Assembly: GCA_017640725.1 (NCBI GenBank)
Contig: JAEPQB010000002.1
Location: forward strand, 372,001-436,000
Source of the DNA: Kordiimonadaceae bacterium
GTDB lineage: Bacteria > Pseudomonadota > Alphaproteobacteria > Sphingomonadales > Kordiimonadaceae
Length of the DNA stretch: 64,000 nucleotides
Direction: 5' to 3'
The position numbers and the translations under genes were made by a program. The notes beneath the pieces are model-generated. The model searched no databases and had not been told where the DNA came from. It worked only from the letters and a program-made list of their open reading frames with translations. Shown here in pieces: positions 55,478 through 63,961 of this stretch (position 1 is its first letter; every line of letters starts with the position of its first letter).

Positions 55478-56743
55478 TTAGCGACGGCCACCACCGATTG
55501 AAGCTGCTGCTTTTTGAGCCATGGCAGCTGATGGGCGGCTCCAGGTTTGGTTGCTGCAACGACCACGTGCACAAGTGGTCACTTTCAGGTCGCCTGCGTC
55601 AGTCAGAACCAAGTTACCTTTTTTGGCTTTGCCACCTTCGAGCTTGGCAACTTTACCTTGCTCCCAGCGCTTCTGACCTTGCACTTTCGCGCCTTTGAAC
55701 TTGCTGAGCAATTCTTTGCCAACTGCTTCGCCGTTGTTGCTGCCGTCCTGGAAGACAACAGTGCCACAGATGCGGCGAGACTTTTCGCTGCAGTTAGCAA
55801 CTTCAACAACTGTTTTGCCGTCGTTTGCAAGCCACAGGCCTTTAATATCGTCGTCCTGAGCGCCAGCAGGGTTTGCGATGAAAGTGGCTGCTACAAGGCC
55901 AACTGCTGCTGCAAAAGTCGCTGCTGTAGCGCGCGCACCCATTGATTTGCGAGCTGCGGCAGGGTTGCCGGTTGCTTTTGACAGATACTCTGGGTGCTCT
56001 GTGCCCATCAGGCGATCCCACCATGTGAAGTACAGGCCGAAGTTAGAGTTACCAGAAGAGTGATGAATGTCGTGATGAGTAACCATTGTTATGTGTCCTA
56101 AAATTGGGTGCAGGGCCCACCAGCGAGGGAACAACTCATAGCCAGAGTGTCCAACCGCATTCCTGATAATCATGTGTGTGAGGAACAGGAAAATGGCGAA
56201 ACCATGCATGGGGAGGAAAAGCAAAAACAGGGGAACAAAAGCCGCATGGATGGCCGCTTCGGGGATATTGAAGCTATAGGCCGTCCATGGAGTTGGGTTG
56301 ATTGACTTATGGTGCTCTGAGTGCCCGCGCCGAAATGCCTGGGGTAGATGCAACAGTCTATGTGTCCAGTAAAAGTAAGCATCTTGTGCCAGTATCATCA
56401 GCAACAAAGACCCAATGAAGTAAGCTGTGCCATAGCCGCCTTCAGCACCATAAATGGTCATCACGCCTGAGCGGATGCCAAGGTCAATCAGAAACCCAGA
56501 GGCAGAAAAAGTCGCTGCAGCAAAAGCGGAGCTTTTGAATTCGCGGCGTATCTGCCGGAACCCGGGGGTTTTCGATCTGATTTTGCGGTTTTTGAGTTTG
56601 CGAGCCAGCAACACATTTACAATTAGATAAACGCTGCCTGCGCCGATGAGATAGCGCCCGAAATCAAAGGTGAACCACCCTGGATAACGAGGCAGCATTT
56701 CGCCGGCCCAAGCAGTAAGTTGATCTAACACTGTGACATCCAT
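55478..56743 (-). CDS. Fusion: sterol desaturase/fatty acid hydroxylase domain plus DUF2147 domain
   Basis: 421 residues. The N-terminal about 260 residues are a multi-pass membrane di-iron hydroxylase with HRLLH (128-132), HSEHH (141-145) and HHDIHH (223-228) clusters. A linker (KATGNPAAARKS) leads into a hydrophobic segment at about 270-292 that looks like a signal peptide ending AGAQD. Then comes a DUF2147 domain (DIKGLWLANDGKTVVEVANCS). DUF2147 is usually a separate secreted protein. The start at 56743 is preferred to 56902. Confidence 0.7.
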   Translation of the reverse strand: MDVTVLDQLTAWAGEMLPRYPGWFTFDFGRYLIGAGSVYLIVNVLLARKLKNRKIRSKTPGFRQIRREFKSSAFAAATFSASGFLIDLGIRSGVMTIYGAEGGYGTAYFIGSLLLMILAQDAYFYWTHRLLHLPQAFRRGHSEHHKSINPTPWTAYSFNIPEAAIHAAFVPLFLLFLPMHGFAIFLFLTHMIIRNAVGHSGYELFPRWWALHPILGHITMVTHHDIHHSSGNSNFGLYFTWWDRLMGTEHPEYLSKATGNPAAARKSMGARATAATFAAAVGLVAATFIANPAGAQDDDIKGLWLANDGKTVVEVANCSEKSRRICGTVVFQDGSNNGEAVGKELLSKFKGAKVQGQKRWEQGKVAKLEGGKAKKGNLVLTDAGDLKVTTCARGRCSNQTWSRPSAAMAQKAAASIGGGRR

Positions 56744-56928
56744 GTGTCTGTTCTCGCGTCTCTTCTGCATTCTCTTTATTGAGGATGCATTTCTTGTTGA
56801 GCGTTGAGCGAAGTCTGGGAAGGAAGTGCCTAATTCGTCCAAAGCTCGTGAACATAAACGCACGGAAACAGATTTGGTTCTTGCCGATTTCGGAATTGGC
56901 ACGCTTTTTTAGAAATCGGCGAGCCTTT

Positions 56929-58002
56929 TTAACTATCGGCAAGCTTTTGTCGTCGGTATTCGGTGGGGGTAAAGCCAGTGCGTTCTTTGAACGCGCGGTT
57001 GAAGGGCCCGAGGGAGCCGTACCCAAGGTCCATAGCAATGGTCAGCACAGGAACATTGCGGTCAGAAATCGCAGAAAGCCGGGCCTGAGCGGCGGTGATT
57101 CGATAATGGTTCAGGAAATCGGCAAAGTTCCTGTAACCCAAATGTTTGTTGATCAAACGCCGCAATCTGTGCTCCGGCAGGCCTGCTGAGTCAGCTAATC
57201 CAGCAATGGTTAGGCCCGGCTGCAGATACAATTTGTCGGTCTCCACCAGTTTTTCGATGGTCGCCAGGTCGTGGCGCTCGTTTGGATCTTCAGGCTCTGT
57301 GGTTTTGACCCCTGGACGATCCGACCGACCGGTTATGAAGGCAACTTTGCGCAAGTTAATGCCGAACCAGGCCATCATTACAGCAAGAACCCACATGCCG
57401 ACGGACTGGAGCAACAATGTTCCAGTGCCCTCGCGCAGGGTCTCATCCACAAATGTCTCAACAGACGTTATCGCAAGCGATGTCAGCGTAATCGCAACTA
57501 TGTAAATGAGGCGAAACTTGCGGCGGTCTTCCAGCAGGTCTTCGTCGCGTCCCTCCCAAGCCACATAAACCATGTGAGCAATCAGACCATACCGCATCGC
57601 GGAATACGCCAAATTTACCGGTGTTTCGAAAACAGAGCCAGTGCCGCGAAGCACATCAAAATCAAGCCTGCCCAACAAATAGAAGACAATTCCGATACCA
57701 ATATAGACCGGCCAAAGCTTTAGGCGGTCCTTGAACTGGGTCAGGCTAAAGAGCCAGATGGCGATTTGTCCAGAATGACAGAAAAGATGGATCACGATCA
57801 TTGCCGGGCCAAAAAAGGCATTTAACATCGGGCTTGTGCAGATCAGGTAAGTGGCGCCTGAAATTGAAGCCCAGGCCCCCAGCCATGCAACTTGGCGATT
57901 GCTGAAATCCCGCAGGAATACAACGCCCAGCAGCAAAAAGATGCTGATCGCTGAATATCTGAAAAAGGAAACAATCACTTCCAGTGATTGAGCGTCTGTC
58001 AT
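56929..58002 (-). CDS. Membrane-anchored AraC-type regulator (copy 1 of 3)
   Basis: 357 residues. Six or seven hydrophobic segments fill the first 210 residues, and a C-terminal AraC HTH_18 domain follows with PEHRLRRLINKHLGYRNFADFLN and LGYGSLGPFNRAFKERTGFTPTEYR. The layout is an inner-membrane sensor with a cytoplasmic DNA-binding head. It shares the C-terminal half with its two neighbours. The effector and the targets are not known. It is the third gene of three in a row on this strand. Confidence 0.85.
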   Translation of the reverse strand: MTDAQSLEVIVSFFRYSAISIFLLLGVVFLRDFSNRQVAWLGAWASISGATYLICTSPMLNAFFGPAMIVIHLFCHSGQIAIWLFSLTQFKDRLKLWPVYIGIGIVFYLLGRLDFDVLRGTGSVFETPVNLAYSAMRYGLIAHMVYVAWEGRDEDLLEDRRKFRLIYIVAITLTSLAITSVETFVDETLREGTGTLLLQSVGMWVLAVMMAWFGINLRKVAFITGRSDRPGVKTTEPEDPNERHDLATIEKLVETDKLYLQPGLTIAGLADSAGLPEHRLRRLINKHLGYRNFADFLNHYRITAAQARLSAISDRNVPVLTIAMDLGYGSLGPFNRAFKERTGFTPTEYRRQKLADS

Positions 58003-58037
58003 GGCTCGCCAGCTCCCTCAGCTGGTTATTTTTATAA

Positions 58038-59180
58038 TTAGTGCGTAGACGCTTGCATAGTTGGTGGTTGGATTCCACCCAAAAATCCCCGGCGGAACTC
58101 GGTAGGGGTTTGGCCGGTGCGTTCTTTAAACGCGCGGTTGAAGGGCCCAAGCGAGCCATAGCCCAGCTCCATCGCTATGGTCAGTACAGGCGTATGGCGT
58201 TCCTGTGCATCCGCCAGACGGTTCTTTGCGGCTTCAATCCGGTGATGGTTCAGGAAGTCGGAAAAGTTCCGGAACCCCATATGCTGATTGATTAAGCGAC
58301 GCAGCCGGTGCTCGGGCATTTTTGCAATATCAGCAAGGCGCGTAATCGTTAATCCCTGCTCCAGCAGTGTTGCATTGGCGGCCAAGTCATTCAGTCGCAC
58401 AAGGTCAAGCGCATCCGCAGGTTCCTGCAAAATTTCCGGTGTTTTTGGTTCGGTTTGCTGCAGATCACCCAAAATCCATTCGCTGTCGATCTTGATCACA
58501 TTCCAAAGCATGTAGAAAACGATGGTCAGGATAGCGCCCGATGAAACGGCATCCAAAACGGTCACTCCAACCGCCGGTTCGCTGCCACCGGCACTCAGAG
58601 TGTAGACAACAATGGCGACAACGATGGTGCCGCCAACGACAAAAGTGCTGCGGAAGGTGCGGCGGCTTTCAAGAAGGTCATCGTCCCTGCCCTGCCATGC
58701 CGCAAAAAGCATATGCGCCATCATGCCAAACTTAAGAACATTGTTCGCGAAATTGGTGATCGCAAACCCTGCACCTGAACCTTCAAGCGCATGAAACAGA
58801 GCCTGCGGTGACATCACCGGCCAAACGCCATATTCCATGTAATAAAGTGGAAAGCTTGCAGCCCCGGTCAGCCAAAACAGGCCAAACACCGCAAGGTGCA
58901 TACGCTCAAGCCTGTAATTGTCATCGAACAGGGATAGCGAAAACAGCCACAGGGCACCCGGCGCCACCATGCCCAAAATCTTGAGCGGGATGACCCAAAG
59001 ACCAAACAATTCTGCAATACCGGGGGTGCCAACAATTAGGAAACTGGCCGTCGTGAGGGAGAGCAGGCATGCAAGATGGGCCGCAAGCGTACAGCGCGCG
59101 TCCCGCATTGCGAGCGCGCCGATGAGCAAGCAGCAAAACACGCCGCCAAACCGGAAAATATTGTCCAGTAACTCTAGCAT
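58038..59180 (-). CDS. Membrane-anchored AraC-type regulator (copy 2 of 3)
   Basis: 380 residues with the same plan as its neighbours: an N-terminal MLELLDNIFRFGG start, multiple membrane segments, and a C-terminal HTH_18 with PEHRLRRLINQHMGFRNFSDFLN and GYGSLGPFNRAFKERTGQTPTEF. It lies 35 bp upstream of copy 1. AAAGGGACC precedes the ATG. The membrane half differs more than the DNA-binding half, suggesting different signals but similar or overlapping targets. Confidence 0.85.
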   Translation of the reverse strand: MLELLDNIFRFGGVFCCLLIGALAMRDARCTLAAHLACLLSLTTASFLIVGTPGIAELFGLWVIPLKILGMVAPGALWLFSLSLFDDNYRLERMHLAVFGLFWLTGAASFPLYYMEYGVWPVMSPQALFHALEGSGAGFAITNFANNVLKFGMMAHMLFAAWQGRDDDLLESRRTFRSTFVVGGTIVVAIVVYTLSAGGSEPAVGVTVLDAVSSGAILTIVFYMLWNVIKIDSEWILGDLQQTEPKTPEILQEPADALDLVRLNDLAANATLLEQGLTITRLADIAKMPEHRLRRLINQHMGFRNFSDFLNHHRIEAAKNRLADAQERHTPVLTIAMELGYGSLGPFNRAFKERTGQTPTEFRRGFLGGIQPPTMQASTH

Positions 59181-59235
59181 CGGGTCCCTTTATTCCTCGC
59201 GCTCATTGTCTCACAGTCCCTAATCCAAGCAAGTG

Positions 59236-60312
59236 CTATTTCGCCGCAGCCAAACCAGCTTCCAGAGACTGAGTACGAAATTCCGTAGGTGTTAGACCGG
59301 TTCTTTCCTTAAAGGCCCGGTTAAATGGACCCAACGAACCGTAACCAAGTTCCATGGCCAGCGTCAGCACCGGAGTGTTACGGTTATCCCCATCAGAAAG
59401 CTGCTCTTTCGCTCGCTCAATCCGGTGGTGATTTAGAAAATCAGAGAAGTTTCGATAGCCCAAATGCTGATTTAGCAAATGCCGCAGCCGATGCTCAGGA
59501 ATACGCAGCTCATCTGACAGTTTGCTGATGGTCAGACCCGCTTCCAGCATTTGCGGTGTACCTGCAAGGCCTTTGATAACGCCCAGGTCATGCTGGTCAG
59601 CAGGCGAAAGGTCGCAGTGATCCACACTCTCCGCGTGCTCTACCGGATTTGGTGTGCGGAAAAACAGATCCTCGCCGCCCGGTGACGACAGGCGCCACAG
59701 CGGATACACCGCAATGCAAAGGAATGCGATGGACTGTGTTAGCAGAAGCTCGTTCTTGATGCCGCGACCAACCAGGAAAATTTCAGCAATCATGACACCC
59801 AGCGAAATAACGATTACTGCGCCAACAAATGTGGTGCGAAACTTCCGCCGGTCCTCAACCAGGTCTTCATGGTGCCCTTGCCAAACCTCATAAAGAAGAT
59901 GCAGAACTATTGCGGTTACGGTGATGGTGGTGAGCACAACAAACGGCATGAACAAAGTTTCAATAGCGTATTTGTAACTGAGGTAACTGCCCGCGCCAGA
60001 CAATATCTTTACGACGATAACGCCAATATGCCAGCCTTTGACTTCAAACCGATCGTCAAACTGCGACAGGCAAAACAGCCAGGCAAATCCAATAGAACCA
60101 ACATGCAGAGGCAACAGGAGAAGGTCGATTTCAGCACCAAACACCTGCGCTTTGACTTTGGTGCTAAGTAAATAAGCAGCGCTTGCAGCTGCTGATAACG
60201 CACCCAATCGCCCTGCAACTCGATCCCGAAAATCACGGAGAGCAAGTACAGCAAGCCAGATCAAAAGGCCGAACGCGCTGAAGCGCACTATGTCGTCCAG
60301 TGTTTCCAACAT
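59236..60312 (-). CDS. Membrane-anchored AraC-type regulator (copy 3 of 3)
   Basis: 358 residues from ATG 60312, which begins MLETLDDIVRFSAF and aligns with copy 2; the open frame extends another 148 codons upstream without homology. Membrane segments fill the first 200 residues, followed by PEHRLRHLLNQHLGYRNFSDFLN and GYGSLGPFNRAFKERTGLTPTEF. The peroxiredoxin gene is divergent and starts 361 bp away, so this protein could regulate it. Confidence 0.82.
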   Translation of the reverse strand: MLETLDDIVRFSAFGLLIWLAVLALRDFRDRVAGRLGALSAAASAAYLLSTKVKAQVFGAEIDLLLLPLHVGSIGFAWLFCLSQFDDRFEVKGWHIGVIVVKILSGAGSYLSYKYAIETLFMPFVVLTTITVTAIVLHLLYEVWQGHHEDLVEDRRKFRTTFVGAVIVISLGVMIAEIFLVGRGIKNELLLTQSIAFLCIAVYPLWRLSSPGGEDLFFRTPNPVEHAESVDHCDLSPADQHDLGVIKGLAGTPQMLEAGLTISKLSDELRIPEHRLRHLLNQHLGYRNFSDFLNHHRIERAKEQLSDGDNRNTPVLTLAMELGYGSLGPFNRAFKERTGLTPTEFRTQSLEAGLAAAK

Positions 60313-60673
60313 TCCCTCGCTACTGCTACATTGAGCAGGTAGGTCGACATGTTCTCTCCACCACGTCTGACCCGTATCAGCTGAGTATATGGGAAGTGTA
60401 TCTGAAAATTGCCAGCAAATAATAATGCATAGCGGGCAATGCAGCCTTGCATAACCTGCATAGGCGGGATAAAAGACTGAGAAGATTTCTTGCCGCATTA
60501 TTAATCGATAACATCGATCACAGAAATCGGATTCCCCTGATTGCTTTCCCCGCACAAAAGCATATTGTTGCGCCTGCAAATTCCATTGCTGCGGATCGCT
60601 TTTCAAGGGGGCGATACGGCGGCAATTTCTTGACTGTTTACAGTCCTTACACATCCAATCGAGGAGCATTCCA
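60313..60673. other. Divergent region between AraC copy 3 and peroxiredoxin
   Basis: No gene on either strand is convincing. ATCGAT occurs twice, separated by AAC, at about 60.50-60.52 kb, but it matches no known operator by eye. The peroxiredoxin ribosome site GAGGAGC lies at the right end. Confidence 0.35.
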
Positions 60674-61279
60674 ATGGCTGTTCTTGCCGGAAAACCAGCA
60701 CCAGACTTCACTGCCGCCGCCGTAATGGCTGACGGCTCTATCAACGAGAGCTTCAACCTGAAGGAATATATCGGCGACGATTACGGGCTGGTATTCTTCT
60801 ACCCACTGGACTTCACGTTTGTTTGCCCATCAGAAATCTTGGCGTTCCACAACCGTATGGACAAATTCAAAGAGCTGGGCGTGAAAGTTGTTGCGATCTC
60901 TGTCGACAGTGAGCACACACACTTTGCATGGCGCAACACGCCAACATCAGAAGGCGGTCTGGGCCCGGTTGATTTCCCAATGGTTGCAGACAAAACCAAG
61001 CAAATCGCACGCGACTATGACGTTCTCATCGAAGAAGATGGCATCAGCCTGCGCGGTACTTTCCTGATTGGCAAAGACGGCATGGTTTGGCACCAGTATG
61101 TGAACTTCCTGCCACTTGGCCGCAATGTGGACGAGTTTGTGCGCCTTGTTGAAGCACTTCAGTTCCACGAAGAGCACGGCGAAGTTTGCCCGGCGGGCTG
61201 GAACAAAGGCGACGAAGGCATGAAAGCTGACGCCGCTGGCGTTGCTGATTACCTTAGCAAGCACGCTGACGAGCTTTAA
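60674..61279 (+). CDS. Typical 2-Cys peroxiredoxin (AhpC/TSA family)
   Basis: 201 residues. The peroxidatic Cys is in FYPLDFTFVCPSEI (near residue 50) and the resolving Cys in HGEVCPAGW (near residue 171), the typical 2-Cys arrangement. FAWRNTP and GTFLIGKDGMV are conserved neighbours. It reduces hydrogen and organic peroxides and forms disulfide-linked dimers recycled by a thioredoxin-like donor. GAGGAGC precedes the ATG. A terminator follows, so it is monocistronic. Confidence 0.95.
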   Translation: MAVLAGKPAPDFTAAAVMADGSINESFNLKEYIGDDYGLVFFYPLDFTFVCPSEILAFHNRMDKFKELGVKVVAISVDSEHTHFAWRNTPTSEGGLGPVDFPMVADKTKQIARDYDVLIEEDGISLRGTFLIGKDGMVWHQYVNFLPLGRNVDEFVRLVEALQFHEEHGEVCPAGWNKGDEGMKADAAGVADYLSKHADEL

Positions 61280-61314
61280 GCTCACGTCGATACGAAGATA
61301 TCGAAACCCCCAAG

Positions 61315-61342
61315 AAAGGCCTCGGCTCAAGCCGGGGCCTTT
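61315..61342 (+). terminator. Rho-independent terminator after peroxiredoxin
   Basis: AAAGGCCTCGGC pairs with GCCGGGGCCTTT across a TCAA loop, then a T run. It separates the peroxiredoxin gene from the convergent VOC gene. Confidence 0.85.
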
Positions 61343-61345
61343 TTT

Positions 61346-61723
61346 TTATGCCTCCACCCGCCATGGCGGGAATCGGCGATTGTTGCCGGCGTGAAACAGG
61401 CACCAACGGTTGCCTGATGGGTCGCGGAAGCGGACTTCGCGCCATAACCAAGGCTGGTCTTCAGGGACAGTATCAAAAACAATGCCCTTGGCATGCAAGT
61501 CGTAATAGACGGCGTCCACGTCGTCCACTTCCGCATAAAGGAGCGGACCCTGCACCATCGGCTCGTCTGCGACATATATCGAGAGCGTTGACGCACCAGA
61601 AGGCATTTCAAACCGCGCATAACGCTCTTCCGCCAATACAATCAGCTTAAGGCCGAGTGTTTGGTAAAATTCAAGTGCGGCGGCAAAGTCCGCTACCTCA
61701 AGTGTTGCCTGGTTCAGGTCCAT
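61346..61723 (-). CDS. VOC-family (glyoxalase/bleomycin-resistance-like) protein
   Basis: 125 residues: two beta-alpha-beta3 modules. LNQATLEVADFAAALEFYQTLGL is the first, and LYAEVDDVDAVYYDLHAKGI plus WLWREVRFRDPSGN the second, with the metal-site Glu and His positions typical of VOC proteins. ATG 61723 has GAGGAATAATA upstream. A SoxR-box promoter controls it, so it may isomerise or sequester toxic electrophiles or antibiotics during redox stress. Confidence 0.85.
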   Translation of the reverse strand: MDLNQATLEVADFAAALEFYQTLGLKLIVLAEERYARFEMPSGASTLSIYVADEPMVQGPLLYAEVDDVDAVYYDLHAKGIVFDTVPEDQPWLWREVRFRDPSGNRWCLFHAGNNRRFPPWRVEA

Positions 61724-61755
61724 TATTATTCCTCGCTTGATGACCGGGTACAGGC

Positions 61756-61786
61756 ATCCTGCAACCTCAAGCTTACTTGAGGTCAA
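61756..61786 (-). promoter_or_regulatory. SoxR-box promoter of the VOC gene
   Basis: CCTCAAGCTTACTTGAGG (61765-61782) is a near-perfect SoxR palindrome. On the minus strand it fills the 19-bp spacer between -35 TTGACC (61781-61786) and a weak -10 CAGGAT (61756-61761), the same geometry as the promoter at 43.94 kb. It lies 33 bp upstream of the VOC ATG. Confidence 0.75.
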
Positions 61787-61810
61787 GAGGAAAATTTGGA
61801 GACATGAAGT

Positions 61811-62389
61811 CTACTCAATCGAAATGCCGACAGCACCCGTAATCAGGCCCCAAAGCTGATCCGTTAACAGCTGTTGAGATGGCCGCTCTTTGGCGCTCAT
61901 GGCATAGAGAAACGCCTGCTGAACAGCGCCCATAATGGCTGGGCCTGATACGCGTGGGTCGATGTGTTTTGCGATGTAGCCGTGATCAATACCATTCTGG
62001 ATGTTTCTGACCGCAAGTTCCAGCACCTCGGCATTACCAGTAAGTTCTACCGCGGTCGCCTGGGGCGTACCGCTCAGCTTGCCCATGACAATCGGCGCCA
62101 GAGGGTCGCTATAAAGAAAATCGACAATTTCGTTGAGCCGAGACCTCTCCCGCGTCAGCCAGGGGTCATCCCCGTCATAGCGCTTGTTCACTATCGCCAT
62201 GTAGCTGTCGTAAAAATCCTTGATGACAGCCGCCAGCAAGCCCGCTTTGGAGTTGAAATAATGGTAGGCGAGCCCTTCAGACACACCGGCTTTCTTCGCA
62301 ACATCATTCATTTCAAAATCACCCTTGCCCTCACGCAAGCAGGCTTTCGCCGCCTCCAGAATTCCAGGTGATGCATTTTTGCGCGCCAT
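61811..62389 (-). CDS. TetR-family transcriptional regulator
   Basis: 192 residues from ATG 62389. The helix-turn-helix is FEMNDVAKKAGVSEGLAYHYFNSKAGLLAAV. The ligand domain is helical. A longer frame to 62476 starts with TTG inside a perfect palindrome, so it is rejected. It is divergent from the PhyH-like gene at 62500 and probably represses it and itself through that palindrome. Confidence 0.88.
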   Translation of the reverse strand: MARKNASPGILEAAKACLREGKGDFEMNDVAKKAGVSEGLAYHYFNSKAGLLAAVIKDFYDSYMAIVNKRYDGDDPWLTRERSRLNEIVDFLYSDPLAPIVMGKLSGTPQATAVELTGNAEVLELAVRNIQNGIDHGYIAKHIDPRVSGPAIMGAVQQAFLYAMSAKERPSQQLLTDQLWGLITGAVGISIE

Positions 62390-62458
62390 ACGGCTTCTCT
62401 CAGAACTTTGGGCTGTTTTGAATACCGGAATCTTCTTGCCATAAATTGTGGCATCTGT

Positions 62459-62479
62459 AAATTGAGTTGAACTCAATTT
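62459..62479. promoter_or_regulatory. 21-bp perfect palindrome, probable TetR operator
   Basis: AAATTGAGTT (62459-62468), a central G, and its exact inverse AACTCAATTT form a perfect dyad in the 110-bp gap between the TetR and PhyH-like genes, ending 21 bp before the PhyH ATG. Length and symmetry are typical for a TetR dimer site that could control both genes. Confidence 0.75.
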
Positions 62480-62499
62480 AATAAACCAACAGGTGTGCC

Positions 62500-63390
62500 A
62501 TGGAACTACCCAAGCCGCAAATAGACCAAGAAGCCTTGAAGCCCTGGCTGCAAGGGCGCGCGTTTGACGATTGGTATGCCGAGTATGATGACAAAGGCTA
62601 TGTGGTCTTTGAGGGCATCATGCCTGAGGATGACGTTGACGCCGTGCGCGGTGCGCTCACGCCGCATTTTACAAAACCGGGCCGCAACGACTTTGAAGGC
62701 TTCAAGTCAAACCGCGTCTATGCGCTCCTGTCTAAAGCCCCGGAGGTGTTCGCCCCAATGGCCAGCCATCCGCTTGCGATGGCGTTTGTTGAGCGTGAAC
62801 TGGGCACAAGCTGCCTGTTGTCAGCCATGCTCGCCATCAACCTGCACCCCGGCGAGAGTGTGCAGGACTGGCATATCGATGACAATCACATCAACGTCCC
62901 ATTGCCGCGGCCACCCTTTGGGGTCAGCACTTTCTGGACGATTGACGCCATGACGGACGATAACGGCGCAACCGAGATCATTCCCGGCAGCCATAAATGG
63001 ACGCAGGCGCAGTTTGATGATGTTGGGGGCGTTGACCAAGAAGCCATCATGCATGCCGAAGGACGGGACATGAATATCGACCCTAAGCCGCGCGCGGATG
63101 CCATTAAAGCGACGATGCCTGCTGGCAGCTTGATGGTGGCAAAAAGCACATTGATGCACCGGGGCGGCGCTAACAAATCAGATGCGTCCCGTTTGATTGT
63201 TACGCCACAATATTGCGCCGGTTGGTCGCGGCAGCTCGAAAATATGGTGCTGACCATGAGCAAGGAAAAAGCAGCGGCCCTGCCAAAACGTGTTCAGGAA
63301 CTCATGGGCTATTCGATCCACGGCATGTTCATGGGCTATGCGGACGGCGAACACCCGGCCAAAGTGCTCAGGGCCGCAGCAGCCGGTTAA
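62500..63390 (+). CDS. Phytanoyl-CoA dioxygenase (PhyH) family oxygenase
   Basis: 296 residues. The metal triad is DWHIDDNH (His-x-Asp) and LMHRGGANKSDASRLIV (distal His and Arg), with IIPGSHKWT between them. It is a second Fe(II)/2-oxoglutarate oxygenase, distinct from the one at 28.4 kb. The divergent TetR and palindrome suggest induction by its own substrate. Its 3' end overlaps the convergent TetR gene at 63.4 kb by 23 bp. Confidence 0.85.
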   Translation: MELPKPQIDQEALKPWLQGRAFDDWYAEYDDKGYVVFEGIMPEDDVDAVRGALTPHFTKPGRNDFEGFKSNRVYALLSKAPEVFAPMASHPLAMAFVERELGTSCLLSAMLAINLHPGESVQDWHIDDNHINVPLPRPPFGVSTFWTIDAMTDDNGATEIIPGSHKWTQAQFDDVGGVDQEAIMHAEGRDMNIDPKPRADAIKATMPAGSLMVAKSTLMHRGGANKSDASRLIVTPQYCAGWSRQLENMVLTMSKEKAAALPKRVQELMGYSIHGMFMGYADGEHPAKVLRAAAAG

Positions 63391-63961
63391 CTGCGTCTGC
63401 CGCCATGTCTGCGAGCCTGGTCGGCTTCATGTCATTGCCGTAACCAATGCGGCCAGCGACACCATCAACAATCGACAACACAAGCAATGTGAGCGTCTCT
63501 GCACTTTCGTGGCTGGTAATGCTGCCACCGGCCTGCCCGCGCATGACAGTTTCTTGGATGGCTTGCTTCAATTCGTCATCCGATTGTGTGAACTTGGCTT
63601 GCATGGTCGGATTGCGGCCGGCTTCTGCAATCAGTTCGGCATAAAGCTGGGCTTCTTCAACAGTGGTTTCAGCGACCATCGCACGTGTCCCCTCAACAAG
63701 GGCTGTCAAGGCGTTGCTCTCGCTTCTAAGATAGGCAGCAAGCTCCGCCACATCTTCGCGCTCCCACTCTGCCATGCCTTCAATTATTGCGTCTTTTGAG
63801 GGGAAATAATTGTAAACCGCACCGGCGCTCAAGCCTGCTTCTTTGCAGATAGCGCGCATGCTGGCGGCATGGAAGCCGTCGCGCACAAAACAGGTGGCAG
63901 CGGCTTCCAGAATTTCGCGTTTGCGTTTGGCTTCAAGCTTATCGTCTTTGGTGCGCGGCAC
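63368..63961 (-). CDS. TetR-family transcriptional regulator
   Basis: 197 residues. The start is a GTG at 63961, preceded by AAGGA with seven-base spacing. The helix-turn-helix is FHAASMRAICKEAGLSAGAVYNYFPSKDAIIEG. Its stop lies inside the convergent PhyH-like gene. Probably controls itself or a gene beyond the window edge. Confidence 0.88.
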   Translation of the reverse strand: MPRTKDDKLEAKRKREILEAAATCFVRDGFHAASMRAICKEAGLSAGAVYNYFPSKDAIIEGMAEWEREDVAELAAYLRSESNALTALVEGTRAMVAETTVEEAQLYAELIAEAGRNPTMQAKFTQSDDELKQAIQETVMRGQAGGSITSHESAETLTLLVLSIVDGVAGRIGYGNDMKPTRLADMAADAVNRLLRP

